Assembly (NCBI RefSeq): GCF_016100975.1
Contig: NZ_JACFRN010000006.1
Span: forward strand, 60,855-124,854
Length of the DNA stretch: 64,000 nucleotides
Source: Lactobacillus sp. W8174
GTDB taxonomy: Bacteria; Bacillota; Bacilli; Lactobacillales; Lactobacillaceae
Direction of reading: 5' to 3'
Under the pieces are notes generated by a model. The model was not told the DNA's origin. It saw nothing but the letters and a program-made list of their open reading frames with translations, and searched no databases. Shown here in pieces: positions 16,640 to 25,363 of this stretch (position 1 is its first letter; the number at the start of each line of letters is the position of its first letter). A program made the translations under genes and the position numbers.

Positions 16640-19243
16640 TTAGCAACTATTTTTTTCTACTTCAATTTGAATGTTGTTAGTTAAACGTTTATTCATTTCT
16701 AAAACAAAAACAGGAATTAAACTACCAATCAAAACGACCAGCCAGCCCTGAACTGGTAACAAAGCCAAGTGCAAAAATTGTCGTAAACCTGGTAAGAGTG
16801 ACAGTGATAAAACCAGTATTATACTTAGTAATAGTCCCCAATTAAGCATTTTATTGGATTTAAATGTTTGCAGTGTGATTGGTTGAGAATCCTTAATAGC
16901 GTAGATATCAATCATTGATCCCAGTGCTAATACTAGGAAGACCAGAGTCATCCCGACTTGTGGGTTATTAGTTGAAAGAATAAATCTGCCATAAGCATAC
17001 ATGCTCAAAGTTAAAATCGTGAAAGTAATCGCACGGATAATCATTCTTTGCATTAATCCACGGCCAAGAATGCTTTCATCATTACCTATTGGATTTTGGT
17101 CCATTATGTTTGGTTCACCAGGCTCTTTACTGATGAAGAATCCAGGTATTCCATCTGCAAGTACATTAATAATTAACAATTGTTCTGCTAAAAGTGGTGT
17201 ACCCCAGCCTATAATTGTACTAATAACCATTAAGAAAATCTGCGCGAAATTGACACCAATTAAGAATTCAACAGCCTTAATAATATTTTGATAAACAGCT
17301 CTGCCTTCTGCCACAGCTTTAATAATCGTAGCAAAATTATCATCAGTCAAAATCATGTCTGCAGCTTCTTTTGCCACTTCTGTACCCGTTATGCCCATCG
17401 CAATGCCGACATCTGCTGCTTTAAGAGCCGGGGCATCATTAACACCATCGCCTGTCATGGCAACTGTTTTACCAAGATCTTGCCATGCTTGAACTATTCT
17501 GATTTTATCACTGGGAGAAACGCGAGCAAAAACTCTTATATCTTGAATACAGTCTTTCAATTCAGAATCTGTCATTTTTTGTAATTCCGACCCTGTAATT
17601 GCTTTTTGATCAGAATCTAAAATACCTATTTCTTTAGCTATTGCTTTGGCAGTTACAAGATGATCTCCAGTAATCATTACAGTCTTTATGCCAGCTTTTT
17701 TTGCTTTAGTAACAGCTCTGGATACCTCAGGGCGTGGCGGATCAATTAAGCCAATCATACCAGCGAGTTTTAAATTGGAATTGTTTTCAGTCCAGTCGGT
17801 CGGATCTGCGTTAGCAGCTATTACCTTATACCCAACTGCTAGTACTCTTAACGCATTTTTTGCAAAATCATCATGAGCCTTTTGACCAGATTTAGCTGGT
17901 TCTTTCTTATCTAAGTGTAGCCTGTCCCAAGCACCTTTAACGATTACTAATTGACGTCTATCAGTTAAGCGATGAACCGTCGTCATCATTTTTTTATTAG
18001 AATCAAAGGGGTCTTCTGCTATCCGAGGCGTTTCTTTTTCCAGTTCTTGCCTTGAACTGCCCTGCTCGTGTAACCAGTTTACAATCGCAACTTCAGTTGC
18101 ATCGCCAACAACTTCTTCCGAGCCATCTTTTTCCATAATTTTGGCATTGTTAGCTAACCCTAGCATTTTCAATAAATTTTGGCCGGCTTTAGGTAAATCA
18201 GCCGCCTTCTTAATACCCGTTTCAGGTGTCCAATATTTAGTAATGGTCATTTTATTCTGAGTTAAAGTGCCAGTTTTGTCAGTGGCAATAACATCCACGT
18301 TGCCAATAGTCTCCACAGCACCGATTTGTCTGATAATCGCATTACGCTCAGCCATTTTTTTGACACCACGAGATAAACTAATTGTCACAATAATTGGCAA
18401 GGTTTCGGGAACAGCCGCAACAGCTAAAGAGAGTCCAATCATCAAGCTGTCCGCTAAAGTCTTATTCTGCATTCCCATGCTTAAAACAACTATTATCAGA
18501 CCACCTAGACCAGCGAAAGCTGTCATCCATTTTGACAAATGATCCAGTTTGCCCTGCAGAGGAGTTGCTCTTTTTTGGGTTTTATTCAAAAGGTTGGCAA
18601 TTTTACCAAGCTCTGTTGCCATCCCGATTGCTGAAACCTGAACTAAGGCTCTACCACCAACAACAGCTGTGCCAGAAAAAACGCGGTCATCGTCAGTTAA
18701 ATCGCCTTTGAGACAATAACATCTTTTAGAAACGGGCAAACTTTCACCAGTTAAAATAGCTTCATCAACAGTTAGGTTAGTTTCTTCTAATACTACAGCA
18801 TCTGCTGGCACCTGATCACCCGTATTTAGATAGATTAAATCACCAGGGACCAATTCAGAAGCAGCTAAAGTGATATCTCGACCATTCCGTCGGCCTTTAG
18901 CTGTTGGCAAACTCATTGCCTTCAAAGCCGCCAGTGATTTTTCGGCTGAAGCTTCCTGATACAAGCCAATTACAACATTAATTATCAAAATCAGACTAAT
19001 TACAATTGTTTTGGTCCAACCACCATTTTGAAAAACAGCCATATAAGTTGCTAATATTACCGCCAGCATAAGTACTAAAGACGAAATATCTTTTAGATGA
19101 TGCCATATTTTCTTATACAGTGGAACTGCTTGATTTTCCAGCAACTCATTGGGGCCAAATTCACTGCGCTTTTTTTCTATCTCAGCATCAGTTAAACCGG
19201 ACTCGGGGGTTAATTTGAATAGTAGTTCTGATTTTTGGGACAT
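16640..19243 (-). CDS. Cation-transporting P-type ATPase (P2-type, calcium pump-like)
   Basis: 867 residues. Membrane pump driven by ATP. Visible in order: N-terminal cation_ATPase_N segment, actuator domain TGES (166-169), PETLP in TM4 (279-283), phosphorylation site DKTGTLT (Asp322), KGAWDRL in the N-domain where pumps have KGA, and the hinge TGDGVNDAPALKAADVGIAM, then TM6 NVLADGIPGFF with the conserved Asp. Ten transmembrane helices fit. PETLP rather than PEGLP, and ADG in TM6, are compatible with a Ca or Mn exporter of the SERCA/PMCA branch; the ion cannot be fixed. No N-terminal heavy-metal CxxC domain. GGAGGAGATAGC precedes the ATG; a terminator-like hairpin lies about 120 bp upstream on the same strand. 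Confidence 0.9.
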   Translation of the reverse strand: MSQKSELLFKLTPESGLTDAEIEKKRSEFGPNELLENQAVPLYKKIWHHLKDISSLVLMLAVILATYMAVFQNGGWTKTIVISLILIINVVIGLYQEASAEKSLAALKAMSLPTAKGRRNGRDITLAASELVPGDLIYLNTGDQVPADAVVLEETNLTVDEAILTGESLPVSKRCYCLKGDLTDDDRVFSGTAVVGGRALVQVSAIGMATELGKIANLLNKTQKRATPLQGKLDHLSKWMTAFAGLGGLIIVVLSMGMQNKTLADSLMIGLSLAVAAVPETLPIIVTISLSRGVKKMAERNAIIRQIGAVETIGNVDVIATDKTGTLTQNKMTITKYWTPETGIKKAADLPKAGQNLLKMLGLANNAKIMEKDGSEEVVGDATEVAIVNWLHEQGSSRQELEKETPRIAEDPFDSNKKMMTTVHRLTDRRQLVIVKGAWDRLHLDKKEPAKSGQKAHDDFAKNALRVLAVGYKVIAANADPTDWTENNSNLKLAGMIGLIDPPRPEVSRAVTKAKKAGIKTVMITGDHLVTAKAIAKEIGILDSDQKAITGSELQKMTDSELKDCIQDIRVFARVSPSDKIRIVQAWQDLGKTVAMTGDGVNDAPALKAADVGIAMGITGTEVAKEAADMILTDDNFATIIKAVAEGRAVYQNIIKAVEFLIGVNFAQIFLMVISTIIGWGTPLLAEQLLIINVLADGIPGFFISKEPGEPNIMDQNPIGNDESILGRGLMQRMIIRAITFTILTLSMYAYGRFILSTNNPQVGMTLVFLVLALGSMIDIYAIKDSQPITLQTFKSNKMLNWGLLLSIILVLSLSLLPGLRQFLHLALLPVQGWLVVLIGSLIPVFVLEMNKRLTNNIQIEVEKNSC

Positions 19244-19747
19244 GCTATCTCCTCCATTATTCGATTAAATTTACAGTTAAGCTGTTTGAATAGAAAAGCC
19301 ATATTTATCGTAATTAAGCCGATTTTATAAAAGCTAAACTTGATTAATGCAATAAAGATAATTTTTAAAAAAGCAGAAAGCCTCTGATAGTTATCCGAAG
19401 TTTTCTGCTTACATGATTATTAAAAAGTAATTGTTATTTAACAATGTTTTTTAAAAAATTATCTTTAGTTTAAAAATCCTATTTCTAAACTAAACATCCT
19501 CTTTCCCATAAAAGCTTATTATTAGTATACAGAAACTGGCAATTTTTGGCTATTTTTATGCTTATAGTGATTGTACTATATGTTTTTAATAGCTTTTTTC
19601 TTTTGCAAAGTACTAATTAAAATTTAGATTTTGCCAAATATAATTTAAATATGTTTAGCACTAATTTAATTATGTAAAAAGTTAAAATATCTAGCTGAAA
19701 ATAGTAAGATTTCTTGACCTTTGTGGTTCAAAAATTTTAAACCTGTT
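19244..19747 (-). other. Long AT-rich region upstream of the P-type ATPase
   Basis: 504 bp without a gene. Read on the minus strand it holds a candidate promoter (TAGCCA, 17 bp, TATACT with the -10 at about 19523-19528), then an inverted repeat GTTTAGTTTA / TAAACTAAA around 19465-19495, then the hairpin at 19365-19410, then about 120 bp to the ATPase start. A 14-codon reading frame starting MGKRMF lies within 19464-19508, with poor ribosome-binding support. Confidence 0.45.
19365..19410 (-). terminator. Terminator or attenuator hairpin upstream of the P-type ATPase
   Basis: Minus strand AAGCAGAAA (19402-19410) pairs with TTTCTGCTT (19371-19379), with further internal pairing (GATA/TATC), then TTTTTT. 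It could end the 19748 transcript or attenuate the ATPase transcript. Confidence 0.6.
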
Positions 19748-21097
19748 TTACTCTACTTCTGCTGTTACATCAGCTAAGGCTTCCAAACTATCTGCTACCT
19801 CACGCCAATTATTTTGGTAAGGTCCATATGCAGTATGAATCAAAGTACCAACTGGTAGTGAAGGACACTCATTTTCTGCATTAGTTCCCCAATTTTGCCA
19901 GCCTGATTGTGGTCTCTGAACAATTTGAAAAGCATTTGAGGCATGTTCAGTTTGCCAAACCATGGCCTGACCGGTTTGAGTATTAATTTCGGCACTCTTA
20001 GTTGCAGGCCCAGCAAAGACTGTCTGATCCTTAACTTCACTTACATTGACAGGATCAGCACTAAATAACCACGGACGATCATTCAACTCAGCTAATACAA
20101 AAGCTTTCTGACGCACATCATGTAAGTTAGTCTCTATCTCATCTTGAGACAAAGCATTTTCCCAAACAGAGAATAAGCGCCAATATAGGTCCCAATGAGC
20201 ATTAGCCATATTGCTGGTAAGTTGTTTTCTAAAGTCTTCAAACCGATTACTCCGTTTTTGACCATCATGAACTAACTCTTGTACTTTATTTGCTAGTTGG
20301 CCAGAATATGGATCTCCTTCCCGATACCATACACCATCATAAGTGGCAAAGCGATCAAATACTAATTGTCCAATCCCGCTTTCAAATTCATCACCCACAG
20401 TGATTTTGTCGACAATTGATCGTTGATTAACTGTGGTTTGAAAATGATCTACATGGTAAACGCGCGAAAAGAATGGTACATCGTAGTAAAAAGACCAGTC
20501 CAAAGCAAAACGCTTTCCGTGTAATTCCGGTTTCAAACCATCTGGAATTCTGCCTGATAAACGATACTCTTTCATAACAGGACCATTTTCAATTGGTTTG
20601 ATATCTACAATTAAATGTTCAGCTGGATTAATCAAACCATTATCAGGGGTAAAGAATGGGCCATAAAAGCCTCCCATAGCATTATTCCCTGATGGCAACA
20701 AATCCCGTTTTTCATCCACGGCCATGAAATGTCGTAACCCCCATTTAGATGAACCTTCACCTTGAGCGGTACCACGACAGAGTTCGAAATCAAATTTACC
20801 AGTATTTAAATGTACATAAGCATCATTTTCTTTAGCTTGGGGTATCTCTTTGATACCTTTAACTTTGTCCTCCTCAATTTCGTGATCAAAAGATAGTTCT
20901 TCTTCAGGGCCAGAGAAATTGACAATAGCAACAAAATTATGATCTGGATCATTATGTAACCTCTGTGCTACACAAGTTTTTCCAGAATTGTTTTTAACAA
21001 CCCAATAATTCCCTGTTATATCATCAGGGACCGAAAACTTAACTGGAACAGGAATTTTAATCTTTTCTTGTGGATTAGTAATCTTAATTTTTACCAT
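19748..21097 (-). CDS. Unrecognised 449-residue protein encoded with a SemiSWEET transporter
   Basis: 449 residues, no signal peptide and no transmembrane segment, so cytoplasmic. Composition and strand pattern suggest a beta-rich protein with many aromatics; visible blocks are KWGLRHFMAVDEKRDLLPSG (about 119-138), GGFYGPFFTPDNGLINPAEH (about 142-161), LDWSFYYDVPFFSRVYHVDHF (about 199-219, cut here for length) and HWDLYWRLFSVWEN near 300. These Trp/Tyr/Asp/His-rich motifs are what one sees in carbohydrate-active enzymes, but I do not recognise a family. GAGAGG lies 7 bases before the ATG at 21097. Second gene of an operon behind a sugar transporter and a cre-like site, so a role in sugar or polysaccharide breakdown is inferred, not shown. 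Confidence 0.7.
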   Translation of the reverse strand: MVKIKITNPQEKIKIPVPVKFSVPDDITGNYWVVKNNSGKTCVAQRLHNDPDHNFVAIVNFSGPEEELSFDHEIEEDKVKGIKEIPQAKENDAYVHLNTGKFDFELCRGTAQGEGSSKWGLRHFMAVDEKRDLLPSGNNAMGGFYGPFFTPDNGLINPAEHLIVDIKPIENGPVMKEYRLSGRIPDGLKPELHGKRFALDWSFYYDVPFFSRVYHVDHFQTTVNQRSIVDKITVGDEFESGIGQLVFDRFATYDGVWYREGDPYSGQLANKVQELVHDGQKRSNRFEDFRKQLTSNMANAHWDLYWRLFSVWENALSQDEIETNLHDVRQKAFVLAELNDRPWLFSADPVNVSEVKDQTVFAGPATKSAEINTQTGQAMVWQTEHASNAFQIVQRPQSGWQNWGTNAENECPSLPVGTLIHTAYGPYQNNWREVADSLEALADVTAEVE

Positions 21098-21124
21098 TTT
21101 CTTACCTCTCAAACTTTAACAAAA

Positions 21125-21385
21125 TTATAGTGCAGTGAAAAATGTGATTAATCCAAAAACAACCCCTGCAGCGTTACAAGCAGCTAAAGGAATATCACGA
21201 TCTTTTTTAAACAAGGCATAAATTACCCATAAAAATGTATTAATTGCCGTTGCTAATGGCTGAATAGGACTACCCTTAATGCCATGTAAATTGTTAATAA
21301 TTTGCGGTATATAAGACACATACATTATGATAGCCGTTATAGAAGCAATCCATCCAAGAACTGTCATAGCTTTTTCTAATTTCAT
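21125..21385 (-). CDS. SemiSWEET-type sugar transporter
   Basis: 86 residues with three hydrophobic helices, the size of a single SemiSWEET (PQ-loop/MtN3) unit, which dimerises to a sugar uniporter. The PQ motif is in YVSYIPQIINNL (about 23-34), and the helix-3 region N-T-F-L-W (NTFLWVIYALFKKD, about 49-62) matches the conserved Asn/Trp pocket residues of bacterial SemiSWEETs; the last helix carries NAAGVVFGLITFF. AGGAG lies 9 bases before the ATG. First gene of a two-gene operon with the 449-residue protein 27 bp downstream. Confidence 0.85.
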   Translation of the reverse strand: MKLEKAMTVLGWIASITAIIMYVSYIPQIINNLHGIKGSPIQPLATAINTFLWVIYALFKKDRDIPLAACNAAGVVFGLITFFTAL

Positions 21386-21417
21386 AATTTCATCTCCTGT
21401 TGATCATATTAACACCA

Positions 21418-21431
21418 GGTAATCGCTTTCT
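21418..21431 (-). promoter_or_regulatory. Candidate cre site upstream of the SemiSWEET operon
   Basis: Minus strand AGAAAGCGATTACC matches TGWNANCGNTNWCA except for the two terminal bases. It lies about 35 bp before the start, where it would act as a repressor site. A -10-like CATACT is just upstream (21434-21439). Confidence 0.5.
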
Positions 21432-21560
21432 CTAGTATGCATGTACATGTTAATGACATTTTTTTACATTTAATTATTAAAAGAAGAACATTCTACCAAT
21501 TTTGTAAATCTTTGTGTAAGCCTTGTCGCTTTTTATCTGAAAGTTATAGATACCAAAAAT

Positions 21561-21589
21561 AGTCCAAAAACTATTTAGCTTTCAGGACT
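21561..21589 (-). terminator. Hairpin after the PadR-like ORF
   Basis: Minus strand AGTCC (21585-21589) pairs with GGACT (21561-21565), extended by GAAA/TTTT, followed by ATTTTT. Moderate quality. The rest of 21386-21622 shows only the cre-like site. Confidence 0.45.
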
Positions 21590-21622
21590 TAGTTTAATTA
21601 TGACAGACGACTGTTATAGATC

Positions 21623-21940
21623 TTATTTAATAGTAATAGGTCCTTTTGTTGAATCAGCCAAAAGGAAATTTTTCTTGGAATTATTTTTGATAAAGTTTTC
21701 ATAAGGCTTTGAACCTTTGTACTTAATTGCTTTACCATCTGCTGTCAGCTGGCAACTTAGATTAGAAGCTTTTTTAATTAGTTTTAATTGGTAAATTGTA
21801 AAATGAAGTTGAACACTTGCGCTGATTAGAAAATGAAAAAAGTCCATTTTAACTCGGTCAGTTATATTACGGCTATAGAGAGTATTTTTCTTGATAAAAG
21901 TTAGAACTACTCCATCTAGTAGGCGACTTGGAATTGCCAT
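21623..21940 (-). CDS. Small protein, possibly a degenerate PadR-type regulator
   Basis: 105 residues. The N-terminus MAIPSRLLDGVVLTFIKKNTLYSRNITDRV has the layout of PadR-family regulators (a leading helix with L-L-D-G-x-V-L, then x-L-Y-x-x-x-I-T-x-R-V), and later QLTADGKAI resembles their L-T-x-x-G-x wing. The segment between, which should contain the recognition helix (I-S-x-x-T-x-Y-P) and the G-R-x-R-R-Y-Y wing, is unrecognisable. GGAGG is about 19 bases upstream, too far for the ATG used. This suggests a decayed regulator that kept an open frame; the alternative is an unrelated hypothetical gene. Confidence 0.4.
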   Translation of the reverse strand: MAIPSRLLDGVVLTFIKKNTLYSRNITDRVKMDFFHFLISASVQLHFTIYQLKLIKKASNLSCQLTADGKAIKYKGSKPYENFIKNNSKKNFLLADSTKGPITIK

Positions 21941-22166
21941 TACTATAATTATTTCGTCCTACCTCCAATATTATATTTTATATAAATTTGGAGAGCTTAA
22001 TTGGAAAGCTTTCAAGCCATTACTAAAAGTTTTTATTTAGATTATGTTAATCAAGCTCGTTCTATTTCACTTTAATCTTTTGAACTCTTTAAAGTGTTTT
22101 TAAGAGTAAATTTTTATTGTATTATTAATAAAATTGAAGTTCATTAAGAAAGAAGATGAGCAATCT

Positions 22167-23240
22167 ATGCTAATAAAACCCAAGCAATTACATGTATGTG
22201 ATAAAGTAGCAATTGTTAGTTTATCAGCTGGTACTTTGGGAGAGAATTTTGCTTCTCACGAACTTAAACACGGAATTAAGCACATGAAACAACTTGGCTT
22301 AAATCCTGTATTTATGCCACATGCCCTTTCAGGTAGTACTTATGTTAAAAGTCATCCAGCTGAACGTGCCGCCGATTTAAAAGCAGCATTTCTAGATCCA
22401 GAAATTAAAGGTGTTTTTGCTGCAATTGGTGGAGACGACACCTACAGAACTTTGCCCTATTTAATGGCAGATCAGGAATTTAAAAAAACTGTCCGTGATC
22501 ATCCCAAGTTATTTAGTGGCTTTTCTGATACTACAAATAATCATCTAATGTTTTACAAAATGGGCTTGCAAACATTCTATGGACCGAGCTTTTTAACTGA
22601 TTTTGCAGAACTGGCTAACGAACTTTTGCCTTATACAAAAAGGACTTTAATACATTATTTTGAAAATTTACCTGTTACTCTGATTCCTGCAAGTGAAAAC
22701 TGGTATGAAGAAAGAACTGATTTCTCAATTAAGCAAGTTGGTAAGGAAAGAATAAGCCATAAAGACACAGGTTATGAAGTTTTACGTGGCCATGGAAAAG
22801 TTCGAGGCAGACTATGGGGCGGCTGCATCGATAGCCTTTATGATGATTTAACAACAAATCGATATTTAGACGAGCCATCAGTTATTAACCAGTATCAGCT
22901 TATACTCACACCGGAAGAAGCCAAAGATAAAATACTTTTTATAGAAACATGTGAAGAAAAACCGGCGCCTGAACTCTTTCGTCAAGAAGTAGCTAAATTA
23001 GCAGAAGTTGGCATTTTAGCAAATGTTCGCGCAATTTTAGTAGGCAAACCTCAAGATAAAAAGTACTTTGGAGAATACAAACAAATCTTGTTGGAAGAGA
23101 CTGCTAAGTTCAATACACCAATTTTATATAATGTAAATATTGGCCACGCTTATCCAAGGACCGCTCTACCTTATGGTGCACTTACACAAATTAACTTTGA
23201 AAAACCAGAGATAAAAATTATGGAATCATGGTTTGCTTAG
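22167..23240 (+). CDS. S66 family serine peptidase (LD-carboxypeptidase / MccF-like)
   Basis: 357 residues, cytoplasmic. Family members cleave the L,D-bond of the murein tetrapeptide or, as MccF, the amide of microcin C-type peptide-nucleotides. The N-terminal KVAIVSLSAG (13-22) and IGGDDTYRTLPYL (about 86-98), then the nucleophile elbow FSGFSDTTNN (about 110-119, Ser in G-F-S-D), the acid in LFIETCEE (about 256-263) and His in NIGHAYPRTALPYG (about 326-339) give a full Ser-Glu-His triad. The wider sequence looks more MccF-like than LdcA-like. The ATG at 22167 is preferred over a TTG at 22134 that lacks a ribosome-binding site. Monocistronic. Confidence 0.88.
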   Translation: MLIKPKQLHVCDKVAIVSLSAGTLGENFASHELKHGIKHMKQLGLNPVFMPHALSGSTYVKSHPAERAADLKAAFLDPEIKGVFAAIGGDDTYRTLPYLMADQEFKKTVRDHPKLFSGFSDTTNNHLMFYKMGLQTFYGPSFLTDFAELANELLPYTKRTLIHYFENLPVTLIPASENWYEERTDFSIKQVGKERISHKDTGYEVLRGHGKVRGRLWGGCIDSLYDDLTTNRYLDEPSVINQYQLILTPEEAKDKILFIETCEEKPAPELFRQEVAKLAEVGILANVRAILVGKPQDKKYFGEYKQILLEETAKFNTPILYNVNIGHAYPRTALPYGALTQINFEKPEIKIMESWFA

Positions 23241-23294
23241 TCTGAAAAATTTTAAAAAAAGATTTGCCTTTTTTAAATCATGGTGTATTATATA

Positions 23295-23311
23295 TGTATT
23301 ACAGTGATACA
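23295..23311. promoter_or_regulatory. 17-bp palindromic operator before the MacAB-like genes
   Basis: TGTATTAC-A-GTGATACA, an inverted repeat with one mismatch, lies 18 bp before the ATG at 23330 and just downstream of a TATTAT-like -10 (23286-23291). The arrangement suggests a dedicated repressor acting at the start of transcription; its gene is not identified here. Confidence 0.55.
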
Positions 23312-23329
23312 AAGAAAGAAGGAAAATCT

Positions 23330-24013
23330 ATGAGTTTACTTGAAACTCGTGGTGTAACTCGCACCTATGGCAAAGGTGCAACTAAGTTTGATGCCTTACG
23401 TGGAATAAATCTACAGATTAATAAAGGTGATTCGGTTGCTATCATTGGCAAAAGTGGTTCAGGCAAGTCTACCTTAATGCACATTTTGGCGCTCCTCGAC
23501 CATCCTACTACTGGTAGTGTATGGTTAAATAATGAACCCACAAGTAAAATTAAAAATAAAGCATTATATAAGCTGCGCAATCAGACATTTGGCTTTGTTT
23601 TCCAACAGTTTTTCTTAAACGCTCAAGACAGTGTATTAGAAAATGTGATGCTTCCTCTAAAAATAGCTGGCATCACAGGCAGAGAACGCCGTGCAAAAGC
23701 TCTGGCAGCCATCAAGGCAGTTGGATTAGAAAGCAAAATCAAAAATAAAGCCAGTGCTTTATCAGGAGGACAAAAACAACGGGTCTGTATTGCGCGTGCC
23801 TTAGTCAATGATCCCCAAATCATTTTTGCAGATGAGCCCACAGGAAACTTGGATTCAGCTACTAGCGAAAATATTGAAAATATTTTATTTAAACTACATC
23901 AAGAAAAAAATATCACTTTAATAATTGTTACTCACGATCCTGATTTAGCAAAAAAGTGTAAACGCCAGATTCAGATTAAAGATGGTCAAGTAGTAGGAGG
24001 AACACAGCAATGA
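23330..24013 (+). CDS. ABC transporter ATP-binding protein, MacB/LolD type
   Basis: 227 residues. Walker A GKSGSGKS (about 39-46), Q-loop FGFVFQQFFL, signature LSGGQKQRV (about 140-148), Walker B IIFADEPTGNLD (about 160-171) and H-loop IVTHD are all present. DEPTGNLDS plus SGGQKQR places it in the MacB/LolD/FtsE branch. The ATG at 23330 follows AAGGA; the longer frame to 23264 runs through the promoter and operator. It overlaps the permease gene by 4 bp (ATGA), so the pair is translationally coupled. Mechanotransmission rather than import is the usual mode of this class; typical substrates are peptides or antimicrobial compounds. Confidence 0.9.
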   Translation: MSLLETRGVTRTYGKGATKFDALRGINLQINKGDSVAIIGKSGSGKSTLMHILALLDHPTTGSVWLNNEPTSKIKNKALYKLRNQTFGFVFQQFFLNAQDSVLENVMLPLKIAGITGRERRAKALAAIKAVGLESKIKNKASALSGGQKQRVCIARALVNDPQIIFADEPTGNLDSATSENIENILFKLHQEKNITLIIVTHDPDLAKKCKRQIQIKDGQVVGGTQQ

Positions 24014-25275
24014 GATTCCATGATATTCTTAACTCAGCGGCTACAAACTTATGGCACAATAAGGGGAGAACACTCCTAACCATTATTGCTGTTTTCATTG
24101 GCTCCTTAACTATTGCCATTACAATGGGAATTAATAATGGTGTTAATGATTATTTGAAAAAGCAGGTCGGCAATATTGGTAAAACTGAGCAAATGTCTAT
24201 TTTGCCTGGGAGTTCCAGTCAAGATACGAATGAGCCTCAAAAATATAATACCAAGAAGAGCAGTCAAAACGCTGATGGTATGATGGACAAAAACGACATT
24301 AAAAAAATCAAATCAGTTAAAGGTTTAAAAGATTTTAAAGCGTTAAAGGACTGTGATGTTGACTATGTCCAAGGCCCTAATAAAACTAAATATCTTATAA
24401 TTGCGCAAATAACGGAAGGAATCAATTATGATTTGGAAGTTGGTCACCAAGTTGCAACAAGTGGGAAAAAGTCCCAGATTTTAATCACTAAACCAATGGT
24501 TAAATCTTATGGCTTCAAAAATGCACAAGATGCTCTAGGTAAAAAAGTAACTTTAGTGACAAAATCACCCGTGACTAAGAAAAAAACAAAAATATCTGCT
24601 ACTGTTGTCGGAGTTAGAAATGATAGTATAGTATCAAAAGGTTTTGCCATTTACAGCAATAACTTAGGACGAAAAATAGTTGCAGCCAACCAAAAAGGTC
24701 TTCCGCAAGCATTAAAAGATAAATATGTTAGTGTCATTGCTACCCCTATTAACAAGAGCGCCAGCAGCATTAAGCAAGTTGAGGACAATTTGACTAAAAA
24801 AGGATATTCCGGTATGACTCTTAAGGAAGCCGTGAATGAACTTTTCCTAACATTCAATGCTGTCACTGGAGTTTTAATAGTTTTTGGAGCCATCGCATTG
24901 GTAGCTGCCAGCTTTGGAGTAATCAATACTCTGTACATGTCAGTGAGAGATCGTACAAAAGAAATTGGTCTTATGAAGGCATTAGGACTCAGCAAGGGTA
25001 AAGTATTTTCCATCTTCAGCTGCGAAGCAATCTTAATTGGTTTGTTTGGTTCTTCATTGGGATTACTACTGGCAATGGGTTTAGGCAATGCCTTAAACAA
25101 TTTTGCTGCTAAGTCATTCTTAAAAGGGCTGGATGGTTTTACCTTAATTCAGTTCAACTGGTCTAGCAGCTTACTAATTATTGGCATCATCTGTCTAATT
25201 ACCTTTTTAGCAGGAACATTACCTGCCAAACGAGCAGCAAAACTAGATCCCATCACTGCTTTAAGATATGAATAA
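24010..25275 (+). CDS. ABC transporter permease, MacB/FtsX type
   Basis: 421 residues. One N-terminal transmembrane helix (TLLTIIAVFIGSLTIAITMG, about 21-40), a roughly 230-residue extracytoplasmic MacB_PCD-type domain, and three C-terminal helices (about 278-420) carrying the FtsX-like sequence RDRTKEIGLMKALGLSKGK between the first two. Ends LPAKRAAKLDPITALRYE, the classic MacB C-terminus. Works with the ATPase encoded just upstream. Single dimeric permease expected. Followed by a terminator. Confidence 0.9.
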   Translation: MRFHDILNSAATNLWHNKGRTLLTIIAVFIGSLTIAITMGINNGVNDYLKKQVGNIGKTEQMSILPGSSSQDTNEPQKYNTKKSSQNADGMMDKNDIKKIKSVKGLKDFKALKDCDVDYVQGPNKTKYLIIAQITEGINYDLEVGHQVATSGKKSQILITKPMVKSYGFKNAQDALGKKVTLVTKSPVTKKKTKISATVVGVRNDSIVSKGFAIYSNNLGRKIVAANQKGLPQALKDKYVSVIATPINKSASSIKQVEDNLTKKGYSGMTLKEAVNELFLTFNAVTGVLIVFGAIALVAASFGVINTLYMSVRDRTKEIGLMKALGLSKGKVFSIFSCEAILIGLFGSSLGLLLAMGLGNALNNFAAKSFLKGLDGFTLIQFNWSSSLLIIGIICLITFLAGTLPAKRAAKLDPITALRYE

Positions 25276-25290
25276 ATAATTACAACTTTA

Positions 25291-25320
25291 AAAACGCCAG
25301 ATAGTATCTGACGTTTTTTG
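25291..25320 (+). terminator. Terminator after the MacAB-like operon
   Basis: AAAACGCCAGAT / ATCTGACGTTTT (25291-25316) with one mismatch and a 3-base loop, followed by a T-run. Confidence 0.85.
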
Positions 25321-25363
25321 CTTTTCTTTTATTCAAATAACTACACCTTATTAGATTTTTTAC

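Noticed and set aside
19420..19530. yybP-ykoY (Mn) or M-box (Mg) riboswitch before the P-type ATPase
   Set aside because: The conserved sequence blocks of either family could not be found; only a generic attenuator layout remains.
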